A DNA stretch of 49,000 nt from Cristatella mucedo (taxonomy: Eukaryota; Bryozoa; Phylactolaemata; Cristatellidae): contig WPIO01000001.1 of the NCBI GenBank assembly GCA_009760855.2, positions 12,843,501-12,892,500 on the forward strand. The letters run 5' to 3'. The notes under the pieces were generated by a model, which saw only the letters and a program-made list of their open reading frames with translations, was not told the origin of the DNA and searched no databases. Shown piece after piece: positions 1 through 11,280 of the stretch (the first letter of the stretch is position 1; each line of letters starts with the position of its first letter). A program made the position numbers and the translations under genes.

Positions 1-1160
1 ATTGCATACTCAATTTAAAAGTCAATAGGAAAGCCAGAAGAAGGAGAAAGTTGCGAACAGTTTTGCTAAGGAATCAGTCAATATTTTCGATGACTGTTTA
101 CAAATAAACGAGCTGAAAAAGAACACAATTGCGAACTATCGCCAGTCTGTCGCCAGCTGCCAAGCAAGGGATCATGTTTGATCGGCGGTAACCACGACCT
201 CACGACTAGCGTAATGGTCTCCAGATTCAGGCCTTTTAAGATGGGATACAAACTTTGCATCTAGAAGCTAAATTTGCTTTATTGTCCGGCGTTCAGCAGA
301 TGTTTTTTCCGACTTAATTGGCTCTTACTTTTCTCTTAAATTAATTGTGACTACGATGCTTCCAAAATTTACATGGATTTCTTTTACTTGGTTTAGCAGA
401 TATCGTGGAGAATTTTGACTTACGTTTTAAGGGTTCACGCGGTGTTTGAAATCGAAATTTTGACCGCAGCTTCCGCCAGGGTCGTATTAGCAGCCAATCC
501 GAAATTGGCAAGCCGATTAACTTGTGGATGAATAGAAAGATGAAAAAAAAAGAGTTCTACTCTCACGTCGAGTCACTCATTTATCTATTTAAGCTTTGTT
601 AGAACCCACCATCTTGTCTCCTTCCATTAGGAATGACCTCTGAGTCCGTGCTACCTAGTATTCTGGACAGGAATGCAAGCATAAAGAATCAGATAGCAAG
701 ATAGCAAGAAAGCAAGCCGCAGTTTTTAGCCACATAAAATTAAAAAGGGCAACTACCACGTGGCTGCAATGCCAATTCTAATTTCTCTAAGGGAGCCCAT
801 GCCAAGTCTTGTTTTACTGAGCCAAATTAATCATTCGAGAAAAAATAAGAGTACGACTTTTCAAATGATCTCTAAATTGTGTTCTCATTGGACTACAACC
901 TTTAGTCCGAATGGATTTATATACGCCTTCATTATCATTATTTTCCAGATGCTCTGCACTTGCCTACCTGTCGCCGCATCGCCAATAAAAGTTCACCCAG
1001 AAGGAGGACCTTTCATTGGCGATTTAGTGTCAGTCGCCGGAGAGACAGACTTTGTTTTCTCTTTATTTTGAAATGGCTGCCCTTGCTTGATCCGCTAGCA
1101 AAGGTAGCATGCAAGTGCAGCGCGGCCGCCAAGGACGCCCCGCTCGTGGAGGCTTTCCCC
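1..1160. other. No gene recognised
   Basis: AT-leaning sequence, presumably within or beyond the K2P gene's first intron. A plus-strand frame at 760-1071 has a short hydrophobic stretch but no recognisable domain or splice context. Confidence 0.5.
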
Positions 1161-1192
1161 CCGCGCGCGCGCGCGCGCGCGCGCGCGCGCGG
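1161..1192. repeat. (CG)n dinucleotide tract
   Basis: An uninterrupted alternating CG run of about 30 bp, a sequence type that readily adopts Z-DNA. It lies in a short GC-rich block together with the (CCG)n tract at 1375-1440. Confidence 0.95.
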
Positions 1193-1252
1193 ACTGCTCC
1201 GCTCGTGCGCAGCTCTCAGCTGCCAACGACTTGCTATCCGCTCGTCGACGAA

Positions 1253-1282
1253 AGCAGACAGCTTGAATGCAAGCTGTCTGCT
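1253..1282. repeat. Perfect inverted repeat, 13-bp arms
   Basis: AGCAGACAGCTTG, loop AATG, CAAGCTGTCTGCT. A perfect hairpin with a four-base loop, between the (CG)n and (CCG)n tracts. Confidence 0.85.
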
Positions 1283-1374
1283 GGGCATCCAACCAACGCA
1301 AACCATCCATGTCGCGCACTCATTCACGCAGAGCGCCGCGAATCGGCACGAGCGCATCGGTGGAATTTTTAAGC

Positions 1375-1440
1375 CGACGCCGCCGCCGCCGCCGCCGGCC
1401 GCCGCCGCCGCCGCCGCCGGCCGCCGCCGCCGGCCGCCGC
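1375..1440. repeat. (CCG)n/(GCC)n tract, interrupted
   Basis: About 66 bp of CCG/GCC with GGCC interruptions. It translates as poly-Pro, poly-Arg or poly-Ala depending on frame and is not evidence of a gene. Confidence 0.95.
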
Positions 1441-1572
1441 CCTGGTTTGGCCCACCGGTAAGGTGCTCGCATTCAACGATAAGGGTCTTGGTCTCGAGCC
1501 CTACGGCACGTTTAAAGCGCCTGGATAGAGATTATGTTGTCTTTTGGCGCTTTAAAGATGAATTAATTTCAA
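1438..1572 (+). mobile_element. tRNA-derived SINE
   Basis: The tRNA-like head reads CTGGTTTGGCCCACCGG, TAAGGTGCTCGC and GTCTCGAGCCC (box A and box B regions). The body has GGATAGAGATTATGTTGTC and GGCGCTTTAAA. It begins at the end of a (CCG)n tract and matches the copy at 22030. Confidence 0.7.
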
Positions 1573-2262
1573 ACGAATTACATTAAACCCTGGCGTTGGG
1601 TGCAGCTAGAGCTATAGTTACAATAGCCTAATCAGCAGTAGACTTCTGAACTTATTATCAGGAAGCTTGGGGATAGGTACCCGCTAATTGAGGGATTAGT
1701 TTTTGGCACTGAGCCCAACGGCAGACAGCTTTCGCTCGTCTTGTCATTCGAAATTATAACATAGTGGTTACATCGCTTAACACCTTTTAAGCGACGTCTG
1801 CGATGTAAAATGAATCGCCGCAATGGCAGTCGACGACACAATTGAAGCATCGTCAGCAATATGGCATCTATTGCTATCTTATTTTCAGTTCTTAACCATC
1901 TGTGCACATGAGTACATACTGACAGTACTGCTAGCTGCTTGAATTTTCTCACGCGGCCTTGACTCTCGGCGAGTAGCTCAACCCACCCCACTTTCCCCCA
2001 CGCTGACGCTCCGCCTCCTGCTCGCGAGTCCTTCTTATGGCTATACAAGCCCGCTATGTGAGTTGAGCAGATAAATAGCTGTCAGTTGCTTGACTACCAG
2101 CGATATATGCATTTCCCACGCATTGTCAGTGCCCTGCTCTGTTGCGGCTCCAGTAAATTGGTTCGCACGCAAGTGCTGGACAGAAGAGGTCCTGCAGATA
2201 AGTATATTGGTATGACGGTGTGTAAAAATATAAGGTTTTCAGGAGTCAACTGACACTTCACA

Positions 2263-2465
2263 AGCTTTTCACATATAGTCAGCTGACATAAATCGCTATC
2301 CGCCGATACTGGTCAGCAATAAAGTGCGCGCATCTATCACACTTCCAGCACGACGCACTGGGTCGACAAGATTCTAGCATTTGCTGCATAGAAATTTGGT
2401 TACCATTTAGGGATGAAAATAAAATTGGTTTCCACTGGTGTCGACCCAATGCACGTAGACGCGGA
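2263..2465 (+). repeat. Unclassified dispersed repeat, copy 1
   Basis: Aligns in direct orientation with 4849-5051. Shared stretches include CTATCCGCCGATACTGGTCA, GCAATAAA, TGGGTCGACAAGATTC, GATGAAAATAAAAT and CCCAATGCAC. I see no coding content, terminal repeat or poly-A tail. Confidence 0.8.
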
Positions 2466-3893
2466 TTTTCCGAAGATGTCTGGCCACGCAATCGTCTTAA
2501 CTCGCCTGCTAAGGCTCAGCTTGATACCGAATTGCACTAATAAAAGCAGAGCGCAGCCACTGCCTAATTAATTACGAATTGGGTCATGACATCCGGGCGT
2601 GAAAGTAGGTAGGCACGCGACAACTGCATTTCATTCCCACCTCGTGACAAAGTTCCCCGACTCCAAAGTAAGCGATCGATGAGGTCACGGCCAGGTCACT
2701 GAGCCTAGCGTGTATGGATGGAAAGAGCTGGCTGACATTAGCCTTAGTCGCTGGGCTGTTCTTGGGTAGGGGCCTATCGCTGGCTACGACCCGCCGGTAA
2801 GACACGGACAGAGTAGCTTGCCAAATTCTGCAAAAACAGTAGAAGCCAGATGGGGAAAAGAATTTAATTATCATCTCTTAATGATCAAGATAGTGCTTTC
2901 CTTGTACGGATCGGCTCGCGAGTTGATCGAGAATTTAGTCTGTGCGGACGGATCGGCCACAGGGCATGCTGCTGCCCACTGCTCGGGTGAGCAGCATGCG
3001 CTGCTAGAAAGGAGCATTGTCGACATTTGCTGGCAAAGAATAGAAATGGCTGTCGCTGTGAGGTAATATTGAAGTGCAAGCACATTTCTCTGACTGAAAG
3101 GCTTTAAAACGATTGCTTCCGGATCTCGAATCAATTTAAAGACTCCATCCATCAACAGCAGTTACGGTGTATACAAATTGGAACACGACCTCAAAATAAG
3201 AATGCCTTGAATAATAGAATGGCTAATCAAGCAGAAAATATGTATATCTTTATTTTTAGACCTACGCAGGTCTATTAGAATGCATGTAACCTCAAAGGCA
3301 AGAAGCAACGTCCTCATGCATCTTATCTTATTTCCCTGAACCTTGAAGGTACAATTACTTTCTCGGGAAAGATCCCCTGTCTGTTGCTTTTGTGACCGCT
3401 CTAAATGAACAATGAACGCTAAGCAAATATGCCTGGATAATGCAGGCTTATAACTTTCATACATGCCAGTCATACATGCAATATTTGAGAGTGACACCCA
3501 TTGACTATTAGTACTTCAAACACCACCGTGCTAATTTAGCACACCTATGATCACTACAGCCGGTATAGAAAGAAAGGTATATCGGGGCAGACTCAAAGAG
3601 TATATGACAGGATATCAGTGACCCTATTCAGTCAACCTAAATCGAATTTGATGGCCAACTGAACCGATTTAATTTATGAAAAGCTATTAATAGCGCTATC
3701 CCTGAGCGCCATTCCCGGGACACCTGAAGAACGAGAGGCACGGCAAACAGCTTGCAGCAGCTTACTCCGTCACGTGCGATCCTAGACTGTATTAGCATAA
3801 GAGAAGTCTCGCTCAGCCATTATGCAGCCAGTTAGCCATAGATAAGTAAAGTATGCCTCCGATTAGGTCTGGAGTTTAAAGGTCAATGCCCTT

Positions 3894-3919
3894 TTATAAT
3901 AATAATAATAATAATAATA
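3894..3919. repeat. (AAT)n trinucleotide repeat
   Basis: About eight units of AAT/ATA. It resembles the terminal repeat of local LINE/SINE copies in reverse, but no element body is recognisable next to it. Confidence 0.85.
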
Positions 3920-4848
3920 CACTTGATAAAGCGCCCGCTTTTGGTTCTTGCGATACGTCGGATCGCTTGGCGGCCGCATGCAAGGATTTCGCTGCTGCTG
4001 CAGCGTCTTAGGGTCGATTCCTTGTGAAGCCAGCAGAGACCTTGGAGACGCCGGCCTTACGACACGCTGCCGCTCCAGCTCGCTTCTTCCGCTCTGGCGC
4101 TCGCGATGCACTGCCTGCGGGAGCTGTACGCACGGATTGTTTGTGCAAAAGCGCTGCTCGAGGATCGGGTGACGCATACGGCCGAATGCTGCGGCTCGCG
4201 AGTTCCTCGCGAGATTCTCCCACGTTGTCTCTCGATGAGAAGCTCCTCTTCACAATAGCTACGTCAGCGAACGAAGTGACCCTTAAAGATCGTCGTCAGT
4301 GATCAAATGGCTAGCGTTAAAGCTGGTCGTGACTAGATTGATGACCGAGGTCGATCTGTCTGGGTTGCTCGAGCAGCGAGCACACACTTTTGCAATCGCA
4401 GGGGTATCGGAATGGCGCGCGATTCTCCATTTAAGTGAGACTATCAAGAAATAATCAGAGTTCCTGTTTATGCGATCGAACCGAAAGTTTGCTCGATGCC
4501 GGTGTAGCGATTTTCGTGTGAAAGTGTGCTCGCCAACCTATGGCCGTGCCGCCGCATAAAGCCTGGTTTAGATGGCGAGTCTTGCTTCCTGCTTGATCCC
4601 AACCTACTCGAGTCTTCGGTGTTTACTTCACCAATACGGTGGGGGTGGTCCATCCTCAGGGAAGACTTGGTTAAGACTCGGCAGCCAAACCCGGTTCTAC
4701 TTTTTCAGCCAAGACTTTGCAAATGATTAACCATAAACGCCGTTCAGGTCACGCCTACTGCACTGCTCAGGAAGCTATGGCAGGGGGGCGCGACTTGACC
4801 GGCGAACTCATCGATGCGTTCCACACGAGTTCCTGTTTATGGGACACT

Positions 4849-5051
4849 CTTTTCACAGACAATCACCTGGCGTAAATCACTATCCGCCGATACTGGTCAG
4901 CAATAAACTGTGCATCCATCATACTTCCAGCGCGATGTGCTGGGTCGACAAGATTCAAGCATTCGCTGCATCGAAAGTTGGTTTCAATTTAAAAGATGAA
5001 AATAAAATAGATTTCACATGGATGTCGTCCCAATGCACTGACCTCGGAGTT
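4849..5051 (+). repeat. Unclassified dispersed repeat, copy 2
   Basis: Partner of 2263-2465, with moderate divergence spread along the whole length. Just downstream (5270-5330) is a short inverted match to 4545-4610 (GCAAGACTCGCC.TCTAAA.CAGGC), so this area has been rearranged more than once. Confidence 0.8.
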
Positions 5052-6401
5052 GAAACATCTTATTTTGAGGCGGCGAGCGGTAAAAGCTGTAGCGCACAGG
5101 CTTCATTCTACCGGCTATTGCGTTTGCAAAGCGTGGCCGTAGAGAAACGCTGGAGCTATCGTATGAACGGTTAGTGGGCCGAGCGAGTAGAAAGCAAGAC
5201 TTGGAGCAAGACTACCGTCTAAACGTCCAACAAACAGGAAAACCCCAGCACGACTCAAGTAGGAAGGAGGCAGGTAGGACGCAAGACTCGCCGTCTAAAG
5301 CAGGCTTAACTGTTGCCGTGTGCCGGTGTAGGAAGGAGGGGGCTTCCGACCGTGGCTAGCGAATCAGAGTGTAGCGTTCCTGCTGCTAGACGCGATCTAA
5401 GACGCTTGCCAATTGGAGCGCAGCGTTCCTGAGTCGCAGATGACAGACTCTACGTGCGAGAGGTAACCTCTGTACTAGAGTTAATAATTACACGTTGCTG
5501 AGTACAGTTGCGCACGAGTGCTCCGAGTCTATTGCTATTTAGCAAGACGAGCATACTCCAGAACACAAAACCGGACTGCGAAAATAAAAACCTCATAGGT
5601 TGTGTAGCAAATCTTTGTTTAAATGAAGCGCCTTCAATTCAATGCATTGATGCCGATGACGAGGAAGGAGCTCAACTAAAATTGGTTCTCATCAAAGTAT
5701 ATTCCTTATAATCTTCTTAATTAGTTCTATAATTATTTTCGGCATTAAATATGACGCTATGCAACCTGCTAGACACGCAACTCATTTGCTGGCAGTACCT
5801 GCCTTCGTAAATATGGGTATATCTAAACACCTGTTCTTGTAAGTGTGAATAACTTTGCAAAATAGATTTTGTAGGTAAAAGTTCTCTTCGCAATTGAACA
5901 AGTCATATGGTTCGTGTAATGAGCAAACGTATGCAATGCACTCATATCAGGTTATGCCGTATTTAAACAAATGGATTTTACATATGTGTACATACACAGG
6001 TTTATGAGTATATTATGTATGCACAATGCATGAGTGCATTTTCTGGTCGACTGCCATTATTCCAAACACAAATCGGTCACTCTACTAATGTCCACTGGTC
6101 AGTCTACGAAATGGTCACTCACCTTGTGATTTCCCTCGACGACGGGGTGTGTGGGAGCCACTATATTGCCTCTGGCTACGGTAACGAATTGGCTTCTGTG
6201 AGAAATCAACTGCATCCCGAGAGCTAGGGCCGGCTAGGAGGCCGATGTGAGCAAGGTGCCGCAAGCTTGAGAAGTCGTCGCCGCCGGCCGGCCAGGCCGG
6301 GCCCGGCGGTGCGCCCACGCGGCCTGCCGGCCGCCAGTTGGCCGGCGGGCTGGCGCGCGCGCGAGCTCGGCGGCGCCGGCGGCCAGCGGCGGCAGGCTCA
6401 C

Positions 6402-6816
6402 CGATCGTGGTTATGGCCGTGATGGCGTAGAAGAGCGCGCTGGCGAACGTCCACTTGTACGTGGTGGGGTCGTCGGGGCTCAGGCCGTCCCACTTGGTCG
6501 CCTTCGCCAGCTGGTACGTGAACTTCTCGAACTCTGCGAGCACCAGCTCGGCCTCGAGCGTCCAGTTGGCCGGGTAGAGCACGTTGAGACGCTCGGTGAC
6601 CTCCCAGAGGCGCTGGGCGTGCTCGCGGCGCGCGGTCGCCGCGCGCTCGCGCGTCGCGTGCAGCTCCTCCCGCTCGCTGTCGCGCTCGAGCCAGAGGAAG
6701 AGGCTGCCGCCGAGCGACGAGTAGGCGGCGACGAGGATCACGAGCCCGACGGTGGAGAACAGGTAGGCGCAGAACGCGCGGCAGCACTTGGCGCACCTGG
6801 ACCGAGCCGAGGACAT
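6402..6816 (-). CDS. K2P (two-pore-domain, TWIK/TWK-type) potassium channel, first coding exon
   Basis: This exon encodes the N-terminal 138 residues of a K2P background K+ channel, a plasma-membrane dimer that sets resting potential. A short Cys/Arg-rich cytoplasmic N-terminus is followed by TM1 (about residues 17-43, ending FLWLE). A charged helical extracellular cap follows (about 45-105) with an NWT glycosylation sequon at 84-86 after NVLYP, a pattern I associate with invertebrate TWK channels. The first pore helix (WTFASALFYAITAITTIG, 122-139) ends the exon. The exon stops one base into the filter Gly codon at a GTGAGC donor (first intron base 6401). An intron at this point in P1 is characteristic of K2P genes. 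The ATG at 6816 is the first Met before TM1 and gives a normal N-terminal length. The cap has no Cys, so the intersubunit cap disulfide of TWIK1 cannot form here. TM2, P2 and later exons were not found in 1-6400. The K2P call is secure; the subfamily is not. Confidence 0.9.
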
Positions 6817-7130
6817 TTTCGCGCGACGACCCGCGCGCGCAAGTGCGCGCGCAAGCGCGCGCCTACCGACGACGCGGCGTCATCCGGAAGCCGACGACTG
6901 CCGCCAGCGAGGCCCGGCCGCCGGAGTCGCCCCCGCCAGCCGCCGCCACAGCCGCCGCCAGCGCTGCGGATGACCTGGGGCCGAGCGAATCGCCGCCGCC
7001 GCCGCCGACTCAGCAGACGCGAACGAGCGCAGACGCCGCCACCGCCAGTACGAGGCTGCGGCGGAATTAAGAGCAGTGCCGGCTCGACGCTAGGCCATCT
7101 GCCCGGCATCCTTCGGCTAGCACGCGTAGT
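6817..7130 (-). promoter_or_regulatory. CpG-rich 5' flank of the K2P exon
   Basis: The sequence just upstream of the K2P start codon (higher coordinates on this strand) is very GC- and CpG-rich, with CG-alternating and CCG/GCC-rich stretches. It extends the GC-rich block that starts near 6240 inside the intron. I see no clear TATA box. A CpG-island type promoter or 5' UTR is an inference from composition and position only. Long ORFs here on both strands look like composition artefacts. Confidence 0.3.
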
Positions 7131-7134
7131 CTAA

Positions 7135-8193
<1,059 letters not shown>

Positions 8194-8299
8194 CCTAATT
8201 TCCCACTGAAAGTTCTCAAACTGGCTCAGGCACTCAGTGTCTGTTAAGAAACAAGATTTTGAATTCATAAGGTGAATGGCTTTATACGTGAGTAGCTTC

Positions 8300-8705
8300 T
8301 GCTAGCTGAATCCGCTTTACAGCTCGTTTGCCTACGCTACACCGGGCAGTTTCACCTTGACCCGCAGTGCAGCACTGGCTGACTCAGGACACCAGGTCTA
8401 TTTTTGGAGCCGCAAGCCACTGCTGATTGGCCGGATGTCACGTGTACGTGGGCCAATTGAACTCAACTAAGGTCACTACGGCTTATCAGAACGCGTTCTT
8501 GAGAGAAGCCAATGGCATTGAGATTGTTATGCATGATAGCCTGCTCAGCCAATGGTGTTAGTTTAGGTCTGGACCTGTTTGTGGCTTATTTCTCTGTCCG
8601 TTTATGCCACGGTCCGCGTTCTGTTTGTCGGCTGCGTTATTAAACATAGTAGTTATCCTCAACCATTGACTAATTAACGGCTGCACGTAAACACTGCGTC
8701 TCACA
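8300..8705 (+). repeat. 5' LTR of the copia element
   Basis: A 406-bp copy of the sequence at 10561-10981. Shared landmarks are AATCCGCTTTACAGCT near the start, CACTGGCTGACTCA, TCACGTGTAC, CAGCCAATGGTGTTAG (a CCAAT-type motif) and GCTGCGTTATTAAACATAGTA (ATTAAA polyadenylation-like signal) near the end. Confidence 0.93.
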
Positions 8706-8720
8706 GGCTATGAGCCCAGC
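8706..8720 (+). promoter_or_regulatory. Copia primer-binding site, complementary to the anticodon region of initiator tRNA-Met
   Basis: GGCTATGAGCCCAGC follows the LTR terminal CA directly. It differs at two positions from the complement of the animal initiator tRNA-Met anticodon stem-loop, the internal half-tRNA primer used by Drosophila copia. A conventional site would match the tRNA 3' end instead. Confidence 0.75.
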
Positions 8721-9175
8721 GTTCACTGGTGTCGTTGTTTTGGAGAAGTTCACGGGTGAGAATTGGCAGGCGTGCAGTATCCGGGAGAAGTTCAACCTCA
8801 TAACAAACGACCTGTGCGGTGTCATAAATGCCGAAGAGAGACGGCCCGTGAATGCTACACCTCTTGCTGGTAACAGTGGCAAGAAAGACGAAGAGAACGA
8901 CGTAGAAACCGCTTCGGTGACGTGGCGGAAGCTAGATGCCATGTGTGCTTCGAGAGCGCTGATGATTAGACTACACCTACATCAACAGCTTACATCTCTC
9001 CGAATGTCAGAAGGTGACGATACCCAGGACTACGCAAGAGAAGTTAAGCCAATCGTTGATCAGTTACATGATCGTGGCGATGCCATACCTGACAAATAGA
9101 TTGTCCTCCGCATGCTTAATGGGCTACCAGAGTCGTGGAAACCAAACTTAAAGCAAGGGACCTGCGCGACTTAAC
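8710..9175 (+). pseudogene. Copia gag remnant
   Basis: The frame open from 8710 to 9099 has the pattern of copia-type Gag (UBN2-like): FTGENWQA near the N-terminus, then RALMIRLHLHQQL, LRMSEGDDTQDY and DQLHDRGDAIPD. After a stop the same frame continues as VLRMLNGLPESWKP, which is the usual end of that domain. It would assemble virus-like particles in a live element. The only nearby ATG (8710) lies inside the primer-binding site. A highly degraded zinc-knuckle-like stretch may lie near 9336-9390. Confidence 0.8.
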
Positions 9176-9370
9176 TCTTGACTTTGTGTTGAACAGGCTG
9201 TTACATGAGCGTCTGAGGCTGAAAGTCAGCCTTCTCTTGACGTGCACATGAAAGGAATGGCTCTTGTGGCTTCAGACGAGGCCTGGAAAGCCAGCAAAGA
9301 GGCTGTGCCCACTGTTCACGGAAAGCAGCATTCCTACAAGTTTATTACCGGTAAATGACATCACTGCTGT

Positions 9371-9819
9371 TTGGCAGTCGATTCTTTTTGGCCTCACTAT
9401 GGTTTAGAAAGAAGAGAGAGAGAGCAGAAGGCCAAATCTGAGGCTAATACAGAAACAGGCGACTGCTTCGTTTTCACTGCTGACTCGACTGCCTACCAGC
9501 TTGAATCGCAGCTTGAATGGCTTGCTGACTCTGGAGTCACTCGGCCTATTTGTTACGAACCCGAGCTATTTACATATACAGCGAGACAATTTCTGACAGT
9601 GTCGTGGTGGGTGACTGACAAGTGCTTGAAGCGATAGGCATCGGTATGGTACGTGTTCAGCAGCGCGTTACCTGTGAATGTCAAAAAGCTGCAGTGTGCT
9701 GTGTTTTACTTGTATCTACGCTTGCCAAGAACCTCTTTTCGCTCAAACAATGTGTCCAGAGGGGTTACAGAGTGAAGTTCGATGGTGATCGTGCGTCTTT
9801 TGCAACTCTTTATGCTTAG
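9371..9819 (+). pseudogene. Copia aspartic protease remnant
   Basis: The motif EWLADSGVTRPIC (about 9515-9555) is the copia protease active-site region; the usual DSGA[TS] reads DSGVT. After a frameshift near 9625 the segment AIGIGMVRVQQ and then LAKNLFSLKQCVQRGYRVKFD (to about 9790) match the conserved region after the protease in copia polyproteins. It is broken by the frameshift and by stops. Confidence 0.82.
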
Positions 9820-10152
9820 ACGTGGCTTGTGCTAACATAAGACAAAAGAGACTCTTCTAGCTGCTAGATACTTCTGCGAGACACCGAACGGCATCAGCTG
9901 CTGACGCACGTAAGTCTGACGAAAGTTTTCAGCAGTGGCACCAGCGGTACGGTCATATTTCAGGTGATATTTCTAATCTGTGCTCTGACATCCGGTGCAC
10001 CTCAGGAGGATGCTACGAAGCTCCTCGAATGACATGCTTTAGCAGAGGCTGAGCAGCAGGTTCTAGCTGCGACTAACAGTGCGCCTACGACTCAAACTAC
10101 TACAGTGCAATACCGATTAGTTTCAGAGGCACTGATTGCTTGCTTGCAGCAA

Positions 10153-10510
10153 TGAGCCCACGACCTTGTACGATGCTCTGAGCACCGCTGAAGCGAAGCC
10201 GTAGACGACTGCTATTGATGACGAATTGGCTTCCCTACGTGAGAATGATGTTCATGCGGTCGCCTGACTATCCGAAGGTAGGCGAGCCACCAGATGCAAA
10301 TTTGCCTTCAAAGAAAAGCGCATTGCAGTAGGGTCGGTGATCCCTTATAGGCCTCGCTTCTTTGGGAAATGTTAACTTCAGATGGAAGGTATTGAATCAA
10401 CGGAGAAGTTTTCACTAGTCGCTAAGTACATCTCTCTGAGAACTTCCTTGTACACTGCTGCCATGATGGAGTTCGAGATCCATCAAATTGTTTGCTTGTG
10501 CTACCGATGT
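10153..10510 (+). pseudogene. Copia reverse transcriptase N-terminal remnant
   Basis: A translation with stops reads EPTTLYDAL, AIDDELASLREND, then GRRATRCKFAFKEKRIAVGSVIPY and SLYTAAMMEFEIHQ. This order matches the start of copia reverse transcriptase (EP..., W..A...EL.SL..N, K..FK.K, then the motif before the first catalytic Asp). The catalytic core is absent because the sequence jumps to the polypurine tract and 3' LTR about 50 bp later. Confidence 0.75.
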
Positions 10511-10550
10511 TGTACATCATTCACCCACGTTATCCGAACTGGCTGCTCAG

Positions 10551-10560
10551 CGAGAGGAGG
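10551..10560 (+). other. Polypurine tract of the copia element
   Basis: CGAGAGGAGG lies directly against the 5' end of the 3' LTR, the position used to prime plus-strand synthesis. Confidence 0.7.
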
Positions 10561-10981
10561 TGTTGGCTTAATCCGCTTTACAGCTAATGTGCCAATGATA
10601 AACCGGGCGGTTTCACCTTGATCCACAGTGCAACACTGGCTGACTCACGACACCAGGCCTACTTGTGGAGCCTCAAACCAATACTGATTGGCTGGTTTCA
10701 CGTGTACCTGGGCTAATTGAACTCGGCCTTGGCCACATAAGCTACGGCTGATCAGAGCATGTTCCTGAAGAGAAGCCAGTGGCATTAAGATTGTCATTCG
10801 TGATGGCTTGCTCAGCCAATGGTGTTAGTTTGGGGCTACTATATATTGGACCTATTTGTCGCTTATTTCTCTCTCCCTTTGCGCTACGGTCTACGTTCTG
10901 TTTATCGGCTGCGTTATTAAACATAGTAATTTTCTCAGCCATCGACCAGTGAATTGCTTTACAACCGCACTGTGTCTCACA
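10561..10981 (+). repeat. 3' LTR of the copia element
   Basis: A 421-bp partner of 8300-8705. It begins TGTTGGCTTAATCC, has ACTATATATTGG as a TATA-like box near 10840 and ATTAAA near 10915, and ends TGTCTCACA before the GCTTC target duplication. Confidence 0.93.
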
Positions 10982-11280
10982 GCTTCAGTGTTCCTACTCC
11001 GTTGTGCCACCTTCCTTTAGCCCAAGACCTTGATGAAGGTGAATATATTTTTTTCCGGGAGAAGTCATCCAGTCGAGTTTTTGTTCCGTCCGTTACTGCA
11101 ATTCACCACAACAATGTACATGCGACCGTTGTCTGCAAAGTCTCGCACGTTAGCGTTGGTTCACGAATGGACTGCACTGCAGTGTTGCTGTCTCAGTAAT
11201 TGTCCGACTATGGTGGCTGTCTGATCCGCAAGCGTCACTCAAGGTGACTCGAACAGCGTGGCGAACACGAATCCCAAGCA

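Larger units (their letters stand above)
1586..6401 (-). other. K2P first intron side; no further K2P exon seen
   Basis: Apart from the two unclassified repeats, the (AAT)n tract and a moderately GC-rich patch at 3960-4260, nothing is recognisable. I searched the minus-strand translations for the YG..P.T..G segment and TM2 that should follow P1 and found none, so intron 1 is at least 6.4 kb if the gene is intact. The first intron base is 6401, and 6240-6400 is very GC-rich. Confidence 0.5.
8300..10981 (+). mobile_element. Ty1/copia LTR retrotransposon, internally deleted and decayed
   Basis: Both ends are defined. Two LTRs begin TG and end CA, and an identical 5-bp duplication GCTTC flanks the element (8295-8299 and 10982-10986). 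Between the LTRs are a primer-binding site, a gag region, an aspartic protease region, a short reverse transcriptase N-terminal remnant and a polypurine tract. At 2682 bp it is about half the usual copia length. Integrase, most of reverse transcriptase and RNase H are gone, and stops and frameshifts break what remains, so this copy cannot move by itself. The LTRs align along their whole length but carry many substitutions, which indicates an old insertion. Confidence 0.93.

Noticed and set aside
760-1071. Possible small secreted peptide with a hydrophobic stretch
   Set aside because: The hydrophobic segment is internal rather than N-terminal, with no known motif or splice evidence.
960-1586. 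Plus-strand 208-codon frame with poly-Pro and poly-Ala
   Set aside because: It runs through the (CG)n and (CCG)n tracts and a SINE, so the open frame is a repeat artefact.
6619-7134. Plus-strand frame of 171 codons over the K2P exon
   Set aside because: It is antisense to a clear K2P coding exon and its Arg/Pro-rich content comes from GC-rich composition.
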